A stretch of DNA of 44,527 bases, taken from NCBI GenBank assembly GCA_015501595.1, contig JADNRX010000424.1:1-44527 (forward strand), read 5' to 3'. The notes below the pieces were generated by a model. It had not been told where the DNA came from, did no database searches, and was given only the letters and a program-made list of their open reading frames with translations. Origin of the DNA: Hymenopellis radicata. Taxonomy: Eukaryota > Basidiomycota > Agaricomycetes > Agaricales > Physalacriaceae. Each line of letters starts with the position of its first letter. Position 1 is the first letter of the stretch. Shown piece by piece: positions 29,771 to 39,399 of the stretch. Both the position numbers and the translations under genes were made by a program.

Positions 29771-30946
29771 GAGATGACATGTGTACTGCTAGGGTATCAA
29801 TGGAGACGATTGAAGTAGTCGAAGCGTGATTTAATCGCTCAGTTCACGAGTCACACTTGATTGAGATTTCATTTCTATTTCGAGACGTCTGAACTTGTAC
29901 ACATGGTAGAAAGGTGGAAGCTGAATTTTTGTTAGGACATTTAGAGTACCAGACAATGGTAGACATAGCTCTAAACACATATTCACCGATGTAGTACGAA
30001 TCCCTAATCGGCGAGAGTCGACGGTAACGCCAAGTAACGCCAATGTAACACGTTATCACGCACCTGTCACGCTACCGTGCAGTGCCGTGAGCAGCCAAGA
30101 GTGCCGTGCAACCGTGCGCGAGCCACAGCCGCTACCGTGGTGACCGTGACTGTACCGTGGCCGCTACCGTGGTGACTACCGTGGCCGCTACCGTGAGTAC
30201 CGTGCTACCGTGGCCGCTGCAGGGTCTACCGTGCGCACGGCACTTTTGGCTAGGCAAACTTCGATGGTATTGGGTGATTTTTGGGCCGCGTCAGGATGGA
30301 TTTCATCGATTACAGGTACATTCACTCAAGCTATTTACAGGACACGACTTGTCCGCCTAGAAAGTAGACGTTCTAGGGGACTGGGAGGACAGATCAAGTT
30401 GGGCTGTGGCTGTGCTACCGTGCAGCCGTGAGCCGCTACCGTGCATGCACGGTCGCGGCCACGGTAAAATCGCGGGGCCCCCTTGGAGCGGGACTGCGAG
30501 GAAGTGTAGACCGAACCCTGTGCTGGAGAGGAGACTCCGGCATGTCGCGGAATTGAATATGGGCAGCGCTTTCTCTCTCCATGCTGGAAGCAGGGTTCGG
30601 AGGAACTCTTGGGACACTGGAATGCGGAGATGAGTTCACTGTTACTTGAGAGATGACGAGCACTGCTTACCTGATACTATTCGACGTCCTTCGCCGCCTG
30701 GGCGTCGACATCGTCTGAGCTGCATGATACTTCCTAATAGAATTGAGCATGTGGCTACAGATAAAGAACACAACACGTACCGCTCAAGTTGAACGCTATA
30801 GAGAGGCTGGCCCATGGCTGGCAGTGGAAGAGGAAAGAAGAGAATGCGAGAATGCGAGGAGCCTGTCGCGCTCTATTTATGCCAAACAGCGCACGAGGGT
30901 CGTGACAAGGAGAGACCTGGGGTTGCCGTTCTTATTGAGTGGCTCC

Positions 30947-31106
30947 CATTGTTCCTCGCAAGACAATGAGGCGGCCAGTATCGACTGGAATTACCATTTC
31001 GGGTGTACATGGAAATGTCCACAGTTTTCCGGCTGGAAGCGGCCATTGTTCTGTTATGTGGACCATGACGAAAACTTTAATAGTTATTTCCTCACCGAGA
31101 ACAATG
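30947..31106 (-). promoter_or_regulatory. Promoter cluster of ACAATG/CATTGT upstream of the right acidic-tail gene
   Basis: The motifs lie at 30947, 30963, 31044 and 31101. The TATA-like box (plus-strand CTATTTATG, minus-strand CATAAATAG) is at 30871-30882, ahead of the start at 30815. The left-arm counterpart at 1-115 keeps two motifs (near 32 and 47) but has lost the TATA-like box. Confidence 0.45.
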
Positions 31107-31389
31107 AGGGTCCCTGCCAGTGGCCAGTGTGCTCGTCGATGAAATGCGCTGATAGACCACAGCTGGAAAGCAAGAGAATGATTCCGGCGTGGCGGAGAGC
31201 AACTCTCACAGACCTAGTCGAGGTACCAGTTTGACGATGATCGTAATTGGCATGTTCATCGAGACGGCGTGGCGCTTTCGAAGGTGCGGCGTGTAGCGCT
31301 TGGCGACGTTGACCTGCGAGGGGAATCCATTCACTAACTGAATCCTTGAAACCAATTACCAGTGACGTGGAGGTGGACGAGACTACTAT

Positions 31390-33172
31390 TTATTCGATAC
31401 ACGTTGTCAGACTGGCATGGCAAAGACGGAGAAGGATAGAACATCATGAACACTGAAAGTGGCTCGCATACATAAGAAGTCCCAAGTAAACCGGGTGTCT
31501 TTGAGATTGGTCTCCAAAAAGTGGATGACTGTTACTATTAGGGAAAAGTTGGAAGTGGCTGTGCTGAGTAATCTCGGCGTATTGCGGCATCACATTTCTC
31601 TCTCCCCGACCATCATGGCATCCGTCTCCGAAGAAACCAAGGTGCGCTGAGCTGCCTATCCCTGTATCGGGGGTAAAAGTCTTGACTGACCACCGTGATT
31701 TATGTAGGAAATCATCAACAAAGCCGTCGAGCTGGGCCGGGTGCGTCTTCCGTCTTCTTCTGGACGCGTTTTTTTGGACTCTCACGTCCGAGCCGAGCAG
31801 ATTGCGGTACACTGGGGTTGGATCCCGCTCATTATCTATGTCGGCTTCACGCGGAGTAACCCTCAGCCGTCGCTCATAAAGTACGTTTTCTGTATTGCAT
31901 ACCTGTTTGGTCTAACCAGTCTCCTGCTCCTAGACTAATAAGTCCCTTGGCTTAAGATGTGGATCTAAAATTATCTACTGGTGAGCGTTATTCACCGATT
32001 CCTTCAAGTTGATAGCGATGATTATAAATGTCGTGGTTAATATTCGGAATGCTGGCCCCCTCTGTGCAGTGTGGGCCCGCATGTCGATACGACGAGGCCA
32101 GATATGAGTGCTTCATTCATTTCTTTTGTGTTTTACTACTTCCGTTGCCAGTCCTGATTGATTTCTGCAGACCGTGATATGCAATGATCTGCCTGCCGCT
32201 CTTAATCCTCTGCTTAGTCGTTAGTTGTACTGTCATCTCTTGTGCGAGTTTCACTATTCAAAATTCCATCGGCTTCTAAAACGAACTGATATTCACCCCG
32301 TGCTTTGCCTCCATCTCTCGAATTAGTATCGGTTCTCGCCGGAGCGCTTGGTCTACTTATTCTAGAGCGTACCGCTCCCAGTCATCACCCACTTGCTGAG
32401 TATGAGTATGAGTATGATGTTCCATTCACTCACTTCTACCGTACTGACGAAGAACCGCATAGTAATCAGCCTTTCGTGTATCTCGGCCATTATATCGCAG
32501 GTCTTCAATTCATGGCCCGGTCTTCCGGACCTCAATAAGTCATCTACGCGGTATGTGCAGTCGACAACAGATCGAAAACTAGGCTGACTTTCAATCATAT
32601 CGCGTATAGGTGCCTTTCGGTCATTAAAAGTAGACCGAGAAGTCTGTGGTGTATCTTCGAAACGAGCCGGTGGATCCCAGAACAATTAAGCCCTTCTTTC
32701 TCGTTCGCTTCACGGCCGGTGACCGAATAATAATGCACAGACAAAGTTGAAGCACGGATCGACCTGTAGCGCATAAAGCTTGCAATTCCCTTCCGCCCTA
32801 TAGAGGCGACGGGCATCAAAGCACAACACAGATGCACGCGCTCGCTTTACACGGTCACTTGAATCAACCCGGCCGCTGCTGGGTCAAGGTCTCTTTCCCT
32901 GGATACGCGTCTTAACTTTAATTCAGTACCGGCGTATTTCCGCGTCGCTCTATCCGCTTCTCCGAATCATGGTCAACACGGACATCATGTGTAGTAATGG
33001 ATACAAGTAAGTGCGCGCCAGTATAGAAGTTGGCCTCCATACCTGTTTCTTACTCTGCACTCGGGCTCGCCCTCGGACTCGTACGCAGGACGACTGTACT
33101 GGGAGCCACAGTTTCTGCCGGCTCGTAGTATGGGATGGATGAGTCCAAGCCTGACTCGAGGGTCCTCGCGCT
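31390..33172. repeat. Inverted duplication IR-B, left copy (with TOM7)
   Basis: Reverse complement of about 39400-41440. Similarity starts near TTCGATACACGTTGTCAG at 31391 and runs through TOM7, the TCTAGAGCGTACCGCTCCC-like stretch near 32360, the segment near 32590-32690 and the block ending near 33172. The copies differ by many small indels, and the right copy has about 280 extra bases (39890-40170). Confidence 0.85.
31615..31955 (+). CDS. TOM7: TOM7, small subunit of the mitochondrial outer-membrane import complex
   Basis: Four exons (31615-31641, 31708-31740, 31801-31880, 31934-31955) give a complete 53 aa protein. It starts MASVSEETKEIINKAVELGR and continues IAVHWGWIPLIIYVGFTRSN then PQPSLIKLISPLA. 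The single helix and the GWIPLIIYVGF..PQPSL block are the hallmark of fungal TOM7. This subunit modulates assembly and dissociation of the TOM complex. Intron 2 could also end three bases earlier, adding one Gln. All junctions are GT..AG and the frame is open. Confidence 0.92.
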
Positions 33173-33705
33173 TCAAGGATGTGCGTGTTTTCCATCATAA
33201 TCAAGCCTAATTAGGTTGCTTTTCTACGGGGGCGGTTACGGGTATTGGAACGCCGCACTTTGTGCCAGTTTTGACGGCTGCTGGGCGTTGATTCTGTCGT
33301 TTATGGAACTCAAGTTATATGGACGAGGCGGTCATTTCTCGGGCTTCTCCATTGTCTTCTATCCCTGCCACCACATGCGCTTTGTAGTAACGTTAGAATA
33401 CAGACGGCGCTGTCATGGGAAACCTGCTCATGTGATTTCAAGGGCCCTCTGTTACCTACTGGTGTCAATGACTGCGAGGATATGAGTTGCTACATGATTT
33501 TGAGTCCAAGGGAGCCCAAATGAGGACGAAAGCAAGCGCGGGAAATCCGATAAGATAAGATCTTGGTTTTTTTGCAATTTGGAATTTCATGTAGACCTTC
33601 GCAACGACGATCGCGCCCTCCCTGAGGCTCTCTTCCATCGTCTCTTAGGAGATGACGACCCAGACTCCTTGAATTCTCGTCGTCCATCCTTCGTCTCGCA
33701 CCACC
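31956..33705. other. IR-B left copy downstream of TOM7, and upstream of the channel gene
   Basis: No gene is firmly supported. A frame at 32970-33170 begins MVNTDIMCSNGY with a donor GTAAGTGCG and is mirrored in the other copy. There the next exon reads NIVGALLGATVFAKWW, suggesting a tiny gene with one hydrophobic stretch that is broken in this copy. I could not identify it. A short GAGTATGAGTATGAG repeat lies at 32398. Confidence 0.35.
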
Positions 33706-35770
33706 ATGGACCCCAAGGCGCACGACTACGCGCCGAATGCGCCGCCTGTGCATTTCCACTCGGACCAGGACGTCGAGATTACCAACGACAAGGCGTCGGT
33801 CGCCGACACGGACACGACGGCGACGGGCTCGTCGGACGAGTTTGACTGGGACGAGGACGACGAGAAGGCCAATGTGACTACGGTGAAGGCGCGGCGCATG
33901 CGTCTCGTCTACGTCGCCTTCATGAAGCTCGCGCGCCCCATCCGCACGCTCCTCGTCGCCCTTATCGGCGGAGGCATCTTCATCACGCCCCTCCTCGTTG
34001 GAGCCTTCCAGTTCAAAGACAGCCCTGCTCGCATGCAGGTGTATATGTGGTCGCTGTGGCTGACGATAACCTGGGCGGCGGCGTGCGTCACGTACCTCGT
34101 TGTGGATTTGCTCCCGAGGGTCATAATCTCCCTTGTTATGATGTTTAATGGCAAGGTGGAACGGTTGAAGATCCAAGTCGAGGTCTGTGTTTCCCTTCCC
34201 TTTCTTCATACGCTGATTTACCAATAGCTTTCAGTAGCCGTGTCTGGCTGGCTCAAGCTCGTACTGGACATCTCATGGGGCTGGATTGCATTGGGCGTCA
34301 TCCGACATATCTACGACCCACCCCAACCGTACTGGACCGACATCAACCGCGTCATGCAAGCCTTCTTTGGCGCCAGTATCATCCTCCTCGTCGAGAAACT
34401 TGGTCTCCACCTCATCGCTATCAAATTCCACCAAAAGGCACTCGCAGACCGGATCGCTGACAACCAGATTGCCCTGCGCGCCCTGGACCGACTGTCGAAT
34501 GCACACCCCAAACGGCATACCAAGAGCATGGCGTCTGTGGATCTGACCCAGGCGCAGGCCAGTCCAAAGCCCAATTTGAGGAAGGAGAGGAGGAATAAGA
34601 GGAAGGCCATGACGTCGGTTTTTCTCGACCAGGTCAGGCAGGTTGCGTTGAAGGACTCTGAGCTTAACAAGGCGAGAGATTTGGGTGGACTGCATAATGC
34701 CCGGAGACTCGCACGGAAGCTGTTTGGCGCGTTGAACGGCGTGTACCCGCCCCGTGCGCACCTCCTTGTTGAAGGTGTGTACAATGTCTCTTTCCACTAC
34801 ATCATACTAATATATACCCTCAGACTTTTACCCCTACTTCCGCTCTGCCACAGAAGCACAAGACGCGTTTGCTGTCTTTGACAAGGATGGCAACGGGGAT
34901 CTCACAAAAAAGGAGATGCGAGAAGCTGTGCAGAGCATATATCGTGAGCGCAAGGCCCTCGTTTCGAGTCTCAAAGACGCCAGCTCCGCCGTGCGCAAGC
35001 TCGATGCCGTCATGCTCGGCGTCGCCTTTCTCGCCATCCTCTTTGTCTTCCTCCTCATATTCAACCGAGCGAATACCATGGCATCCCTAGTTCCTCTCGG
35101 AACAATCCTCCTCGGCTTCTCCTTCATATTCGGGAACGCCGCATCCTCACTCTTCGAATCCCTTATATTCATCTTCTCCACACATGTCTTTGACGTCGGC
35201 GATCTCATCCTGATCGACGACCAGCCGCTCTTCGTGCGCGAGTTTGGGCTCTTTGCTACGACGTTCAGACGTGTGGACGGGCAGGAGATTGTCGCTCCGA
35301 ACGCGCTGCTGGCGAGCGCCAAGACGGTGCATAATCTGAGGCGGAGCAATTCAATGTGGGAGACGACGACGTTGGTGGTGTCGTATAACACGCCGTTGGA
35401 GGATATTGAGGCGTTGAAGGGGCGGATCAAGGCGTATGTGGCGGAGAACAGTCGGGATTGGAGTGGGTATGATTTGAATATCGATAAGATGGAGTATCAG
35501 AATGCGATTCATATTATTGTCGCTATGGAGCGTGAGTCTATCTTTTCCTTTCTAGATGACGATGTTGATGTGCTTGTAGATCGGAAGAATTGGCAAGATT
35601 GGGGTGGGAGGTGGGCGAGGCGCACGGCATTTATGAAGAACCTGAAAGCGATCTTGGAGGATCTGGATGTCAGGTATTATTTGCCTGTGCAGCCGATGCT
35701 GCTGCACTCGGGAGGGCAGATGCCTTCGCCGAGGATGCAACCGCCACCGCTGGGGCTGCGAGCGAGGTGA
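33706..35770 (+). CDS. MscS-family mechanosensitive ion channel with EF-hand (Msy-type)
   Basis: Four exons (33706-34182, 34228-34774, 34824-35531, 35580-35770) join without error to give 640 aa. After an acidic N-terminus come hydrophobic segments (LLVALIGGGIFITPLLVGAF, MWSLWLTITWAAACVTYLVV, ASIILLVEKLGLHLIAI). A basic linker and an EF-hand loop follow (DKDGNGDLTKKEM, calcium ligands at usual places). Then come a helix (AVMLGVAFLAILFVFLLIF-like) and the MscS pore/beta domain with LGFSFIFGNAASSLFESLIF, FDVGDLILID and IVAPNALLAS. Fungal members of this type (Msy1/Msy2) sit in ER or vacuolar membranes and help calcium-dependent survival of hypo-osmotic shock. The C-terminus ends in a Pro-rich tail. 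The start follows ACCACC. No upstream in-frame Met is needed. Confidence 0.92.
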
Positions 35771-36787
35771 GCCGATGTTCGTAGAGTGTGCATGGGATCC
35801 TTTATATTATTATCATTTATTCCTGACTTTTCATAAACTTTGCTCAAGCATAAGTTTTAAATACATTCGTTCAAACATTACGCACTGTTTAAACATGAGA
35901 AGTGTAACAACTTGCGAAACAGATACAGATACTCGTATACTATAGTAGCATCACCGGTGCCGTCGCGGTGGCGGCTTCCCGACAAGCTTCTATTCCAGTA
36001 TAGAGCAGTCCAGATTGGCGTACATAAATACACCTCAGGGAGATTTACGGTAAGAGTAGGACATCAGAGTCTAGGAACGATGTAAAGACGAAAAGGGATT
36101 CACGTCGAGCCCTTCGAACAATTGTATAGCGCACTGATGACCCATCGCGAGGTAGTGGATCCTGGATGGCGGACAGGTCTGTACTTGAGCTGCTACATCA
36201 ACATCATGTACCATCCGTGTAGAAAAGACTCGGAGTAGCATTTGTCGAAGAAGCAACCAGTCATTGTCAGACTGTACATGTTGACGACGAGACAGGTAAG
36301 TAGACATTGAGGACATCTGCCGTTGCTATTATGCAACGGGATTGGTGAGCCCCAACTCATACTCATACTCATACTCTGGATCGTTGGTCAGTCGAGATGA
36401 GACGGCTGACGTGTTTGCAGGCGGCATCTGCCAAGACGTCCCGACCACGAGAACGGTATGGCAGTTGATCATCGACCATCACCTTAGGCTTCGCGCTCCT
36501 CGGTCAAAGACAAATCTTCGTGTAGGGCTTGTTCCCCCTATCCTCTAAGCTGGGCTCTGAACGTAATAGGAACAGGTACTTACCTAACGCGTCTTGCATG
36601 CATTTCCTGAATAAATAACATGCTGACCGCTACCGCCTACTCTGCGTTCCGTGCTTCTGCCGTCATTCACCAACCCTTACTGCTTATTCCCAGGAAAACA
36701 TATCAGAGCGGATAGAGAGATATTGTTATACAGTGACAGATGTGTGGTATGTATGTACAATGTGATTGGTATGCCATGAAATCAGAA
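35771..36787. other. Intergenic between channel and aminotransferase genes
   Basis: About 1.0 kb between converging genes. It has a short CATACT microsatellite (about 36357-36378) and no supported gene. Confidence 0.45.
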
Positions 36788-38555
36788 TCAGGTGAACCCT
36801 TTGAGGAGGGTGTCTTTGGCTTCGTTACACAATTCGAGTAATGCGATGCCTAGTCGTTCAAAGTCGCTCATCTGCGGTTTATCATCAGGGACGGATAGAA
36901 TAAGGCAATGCGAGGACTGACATCGTTAAAAACCTGCGCACTACAGCGCACCCAGAACGCATCTCCATGGTAAAACGTCACAGCAAACACATTATACTCC
37001 CTCAACAGACTCAGCTCCAAGAAATCGTTCACCTCTGTTCTCTTGTCCTTGGGTACTTTTGTCGGGAGCGGGAGCTTCACGTTTGTCTAGTCCGAGTTCC
37101 AATTTCAACGTACAACGTGAAGGGAAGGGGAAACACACCATACCATATTGAGCGTGAGCTGCGCATGGGGCGTCTCGTCCATGACGCGCGTGCCGAACAT
37201 GTGCGCGAGGCGCCGCCCGCCGTCGATGGCGAGGCATCTATTGTAGCTGCTGATCTTTTCTTCGCCGCCGAGCCACGCGCGGAAGTCGAGGCAGGTGGGG
37301 ATGCAGAGGTAGGATGTGAAGTCGACCGCGCCGGGCCCTGCGAGTGTGTGAGATGAATTAAATGTAGAGGAGGGGAAGGAGAAGAGGGAAGAGAAACATA
37401 CATTCATGCTGCATAACGAAATTGGGCGCGGACGGACCACCTGGAGGGTCTTTCGGCGAAACGTAGTTTGTTGAGGTGGGTATAGAGGTTTTGATGAGGT
37501 GTTGATTTCTTCTCAGAACATCAGTTTAAACACAGCCGTGAATACGAATTATAGACATACCGGAAGGGAACATACATCACAGCCGAGCCCCTCCGCGCAA
37601 AGAGCCACTTATGGCAATTCTGGAGAAACGGGGTCAACACTTCATCTCAATTCGCGTATTAGGAGACTCACAGAGATCCAAAAGTCCGGCTTCACAGCCT
37701 CTAAATCAATATTCAGCTCCTGACCCAGCGAATGTGCAGCGTCCACGAGGGACATAACTCCCTCCGCACGGCAGATGGCGACCATCTCCTTCCAGGGCAT
37801 GTACGCCGCCGGGTTCGCGACCACCGAGTCGATAACCGCAAGGATCTTGGGTTTGCATTTAGATGGGGTGTCCCCGGACACGGAGACAGTCGCCATGTTC
37901 TTTTTCAGGCCGGAGATGTGTGCACGGAAGGCATCGAGTATCGCAGCGTGTGTGGTCGGAAAGGTGAGCTTGAACGTGGAGAGCATGGGATATGGACGGG
38001 TGTCGGACAGGTAGGTCAGTGCGCGGCTTGTTGAGAGCCATGTCGTTGATGCTGTCGGGGCGTAAGTTTGGAAGGTGAGGGAGGAGGAGAATGATGTACT
38101 TTGAACAATGATATCCTCGGAATTCCACTCTATATTGCGCATGATCGTATTAACCGCGGCGGTCGCGTTGGATACGAAAACGCATTCATCCGGGTGTGCC
38201 CCGACGAGCTTGGCGATACGCTCCCTCGAGTCAACGAGCAGCGGCTTGAAGCTGAAGCGGTGATACCTGTCCGGGTTCGCCTCGACCTTGTTTGTCAGTT
38301 CGCTGCAGAAGCGGGTCACAGGCCGCGGCACGCAGCCATAGGAACCTTCATACGCGCCAGGCATCAGCACAGAGTACCGCTAAACCGAGGAGTAAGAAGC
38401 GGCTAACCGTTGTTCAGGTTCACGTAGCCGGACTCGAGGGAAAAGTACTTGAGCATTGCATGCCCGAACTCGGGCGGCGCCTGCGTGCTGTCGTACAGCC
38501 CCGCATGCGCAATCTTGTAGTCCATATTCCACGACTTGTGCCATTGATACGCCAT
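36788..38555 (-). CDS. Class V aminotransferase-fold PLP enzyme, isopenicillin N epimerase-like
   Basis: Eight exons (38555-38408, 38345-38100, 38051-37672, 37619-37561, 37511-37402, 37337-37144, 37086-36922, 36871-36788) assemble without frame error to 461 aa. The start is MAYQWHKSWNMDY. Motifs in order are LNNGSYGCVPRPV, FVSNATAAVNTI (PLP phosphate region), DAAHSLGQELN (the Asp that holds the pyridine nitrogen) and NCHKWLFARRGSAVMYVP, whose Lys should form the Schiff base. Fungal members resemble isopenicillin N epimerase/cysteine desulfurase. The true substrate is unknown, and no penicillin cluster is seen nearby. There is no signal peptide. Next to it lie the channel gene (convergent) and a gene remnant upstream. 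Confidence 0.9.
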
Positions 38556-38774
38556 GGAGGGGTTGGGGAGGCGTACCACTCCCCCGTGTGTCCTTATTTA
38601 AACGCTGTACGGGTCATTCCAAATGGCATATATAAGTGGGACATCGAGATTGATCGAAAGCACATTCGGGTCACGTGCCAGGAGAAACAAGTTATGTCCT
38701 CGGAATCCTTGGTCTGTACCCGGCCTCCTCATGTTTCCTGCCCATTATGTCTCGTCATCGTATCAAATTAGCAC

Positions 38775-39074
38775 TCAATGGAGAAATGGATTGCCAGGGA
38801 AGCCCGGCAACCCGTAAATCTCGAATGGCTCCGAGAAGATGAGTTCCGCAAAAGACGCATCGCTCGGTGCGTTGTACAGACTGTACTGCATATAGATAGC
38901 GGGGAGGGCGGGGTTGTGGCCGAGAGCCGTGTGTTGGGAGTGGTGTGCGAACGCGTTTGGGTTATCCTGGAAGACGGCGAGGGTTGAACGCGTTATGTCA
39001 CTTCTAACTCTTGAGACTGAGGTACGTACTCTAGTCAGCTTTGGAGGACTTAGATCGCCCCGAAGTACATGCAC
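38775..39074 (-). other. Possible exon of an unidentified gene
   Basis: The minus strand reads DNPNAFAHHSQHTALGHNP, then ALPAIYMQYSLYNAPSD and FEIYGLPGFPGNPFLH before a stop at 38775. The composition is protein-like, but upstream sequence gives no further exons that I recognise, and IR-B begins soon after. It may be the 3' end of a broken gene. Confidence 0.3.
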
Positions 39075-39399
39075 TTACAGTGTTACACTCGACCCTACCA
39101 TCAGCATATCGGCCACGCATCACGATTGAGCAAGACACTTGTCAGCGTGATAGAAACGAAAGTCAGATATCAGACGTATCGGCGCGCTTACAGAGCCACT
39201 ATTGATGTCAGTGCTCCATCCAATGAGAGTGGGGAGAGAAATGAAATCAGTCAAAGCACAGCAAGGGCCGGTTGTTTACGCAGGGCAGGGTTTGCGCACA
39301 ATGCCGTATTCAAAGGAAGGTTGCGTCCGGCTCTCCTTAAGGTCCTTCCCGTGAAGCGCAAGAACCTAGTACTCCGGTAATAAACTTGTACAGTTCGCG

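Larger units (their letters stand above)
28130..30480. mobile_element. 2.35 kb insertion in the acidic-tail gene, flanked by 12 bp direct repeat
   Basis: CCTTGGAGCGGG occurs at 28118-28129 and at 30481-30492, while the empty site in the left arm has it once (484-495). This identifies a recent insertion with a likely target duplication of 8-12 bases. Both ends carry TACCGTGG/CCACGGTA-rich arrays (28138-28215, 30060-30260, 30410-30470). The motif AAAAGTGCCGTG is inverted at about 28135 and 30248. No transposase is visible. Inside are a 12 bp minisatellite and intron-containing gene-like sequence at about 29000-29770. It is probably non-autonomous, related to the elements with ACGGTA arrays near 8 and 16 kb. 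Confidence 0.75.
27673..30815 (-). pseudogene. Acidic-tail small protein gene, right copy split by insertion
   Basis: The start is at 30815 (MGQPLYSVQLE), with a CATAAATAG TATA-like box about 56-67 bases upstream (30871-30882). Exon 2 and exon 3 follow in the same phases as the left copy. Exon 3 is interrupted at 30480 by a 2351 bp insertion and resumes at 28129. If the insertion is ignored, exon 3 stays open, through segments such as RVRSTLPRSPAPRTLSR and ETRNPPTNLPRPVEG. It then splices across a 55-base intron to an acidic last exon (FSDDYE...DSDSDDEF...TLEQWDSD) with stop at 27673. The predicted protein has a basic/proline-rich middle and an acidic tail, no signal peptide and no membrane segment. 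Function is unknown. With both window copies damaged, any working copy would have to be elsewhere. Confidence 0.65.
21480..31100. repeat. Right arm of large inverted duplication IR-A
   Basis: Inverted copy of the left arm with the same four genes in mirror order. It is longer mainly because a 2.35 kb element sits inside the acidic small gene (28130-30480). The arms are separated by about 13.8 kb of transposon mosaic, a tRNA and a CTL gene. The outer limit cannot be fixed because the left partner leaves the window at position 1, which matches about 31000 here. Confidence 0.88.

Noticed and set aside
33490..34224. Minus-strand frame of 244 codons
   Set aside because: It is the shadow of the MscS channel's first exon, Arg/His-rich with no domain.
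36967..37356. Plus-strand frame of 129 codons
   Set aside because: It is antisense to exons of the class V aminotransferase.
37642..38555. A penicillin or beta-lactam biosynthetic cluster
   Set aside because: Only the epimerase-like enzyme is present. No synthetase or IPN synthase is seen, and fungal relatives of this fold have many roles.
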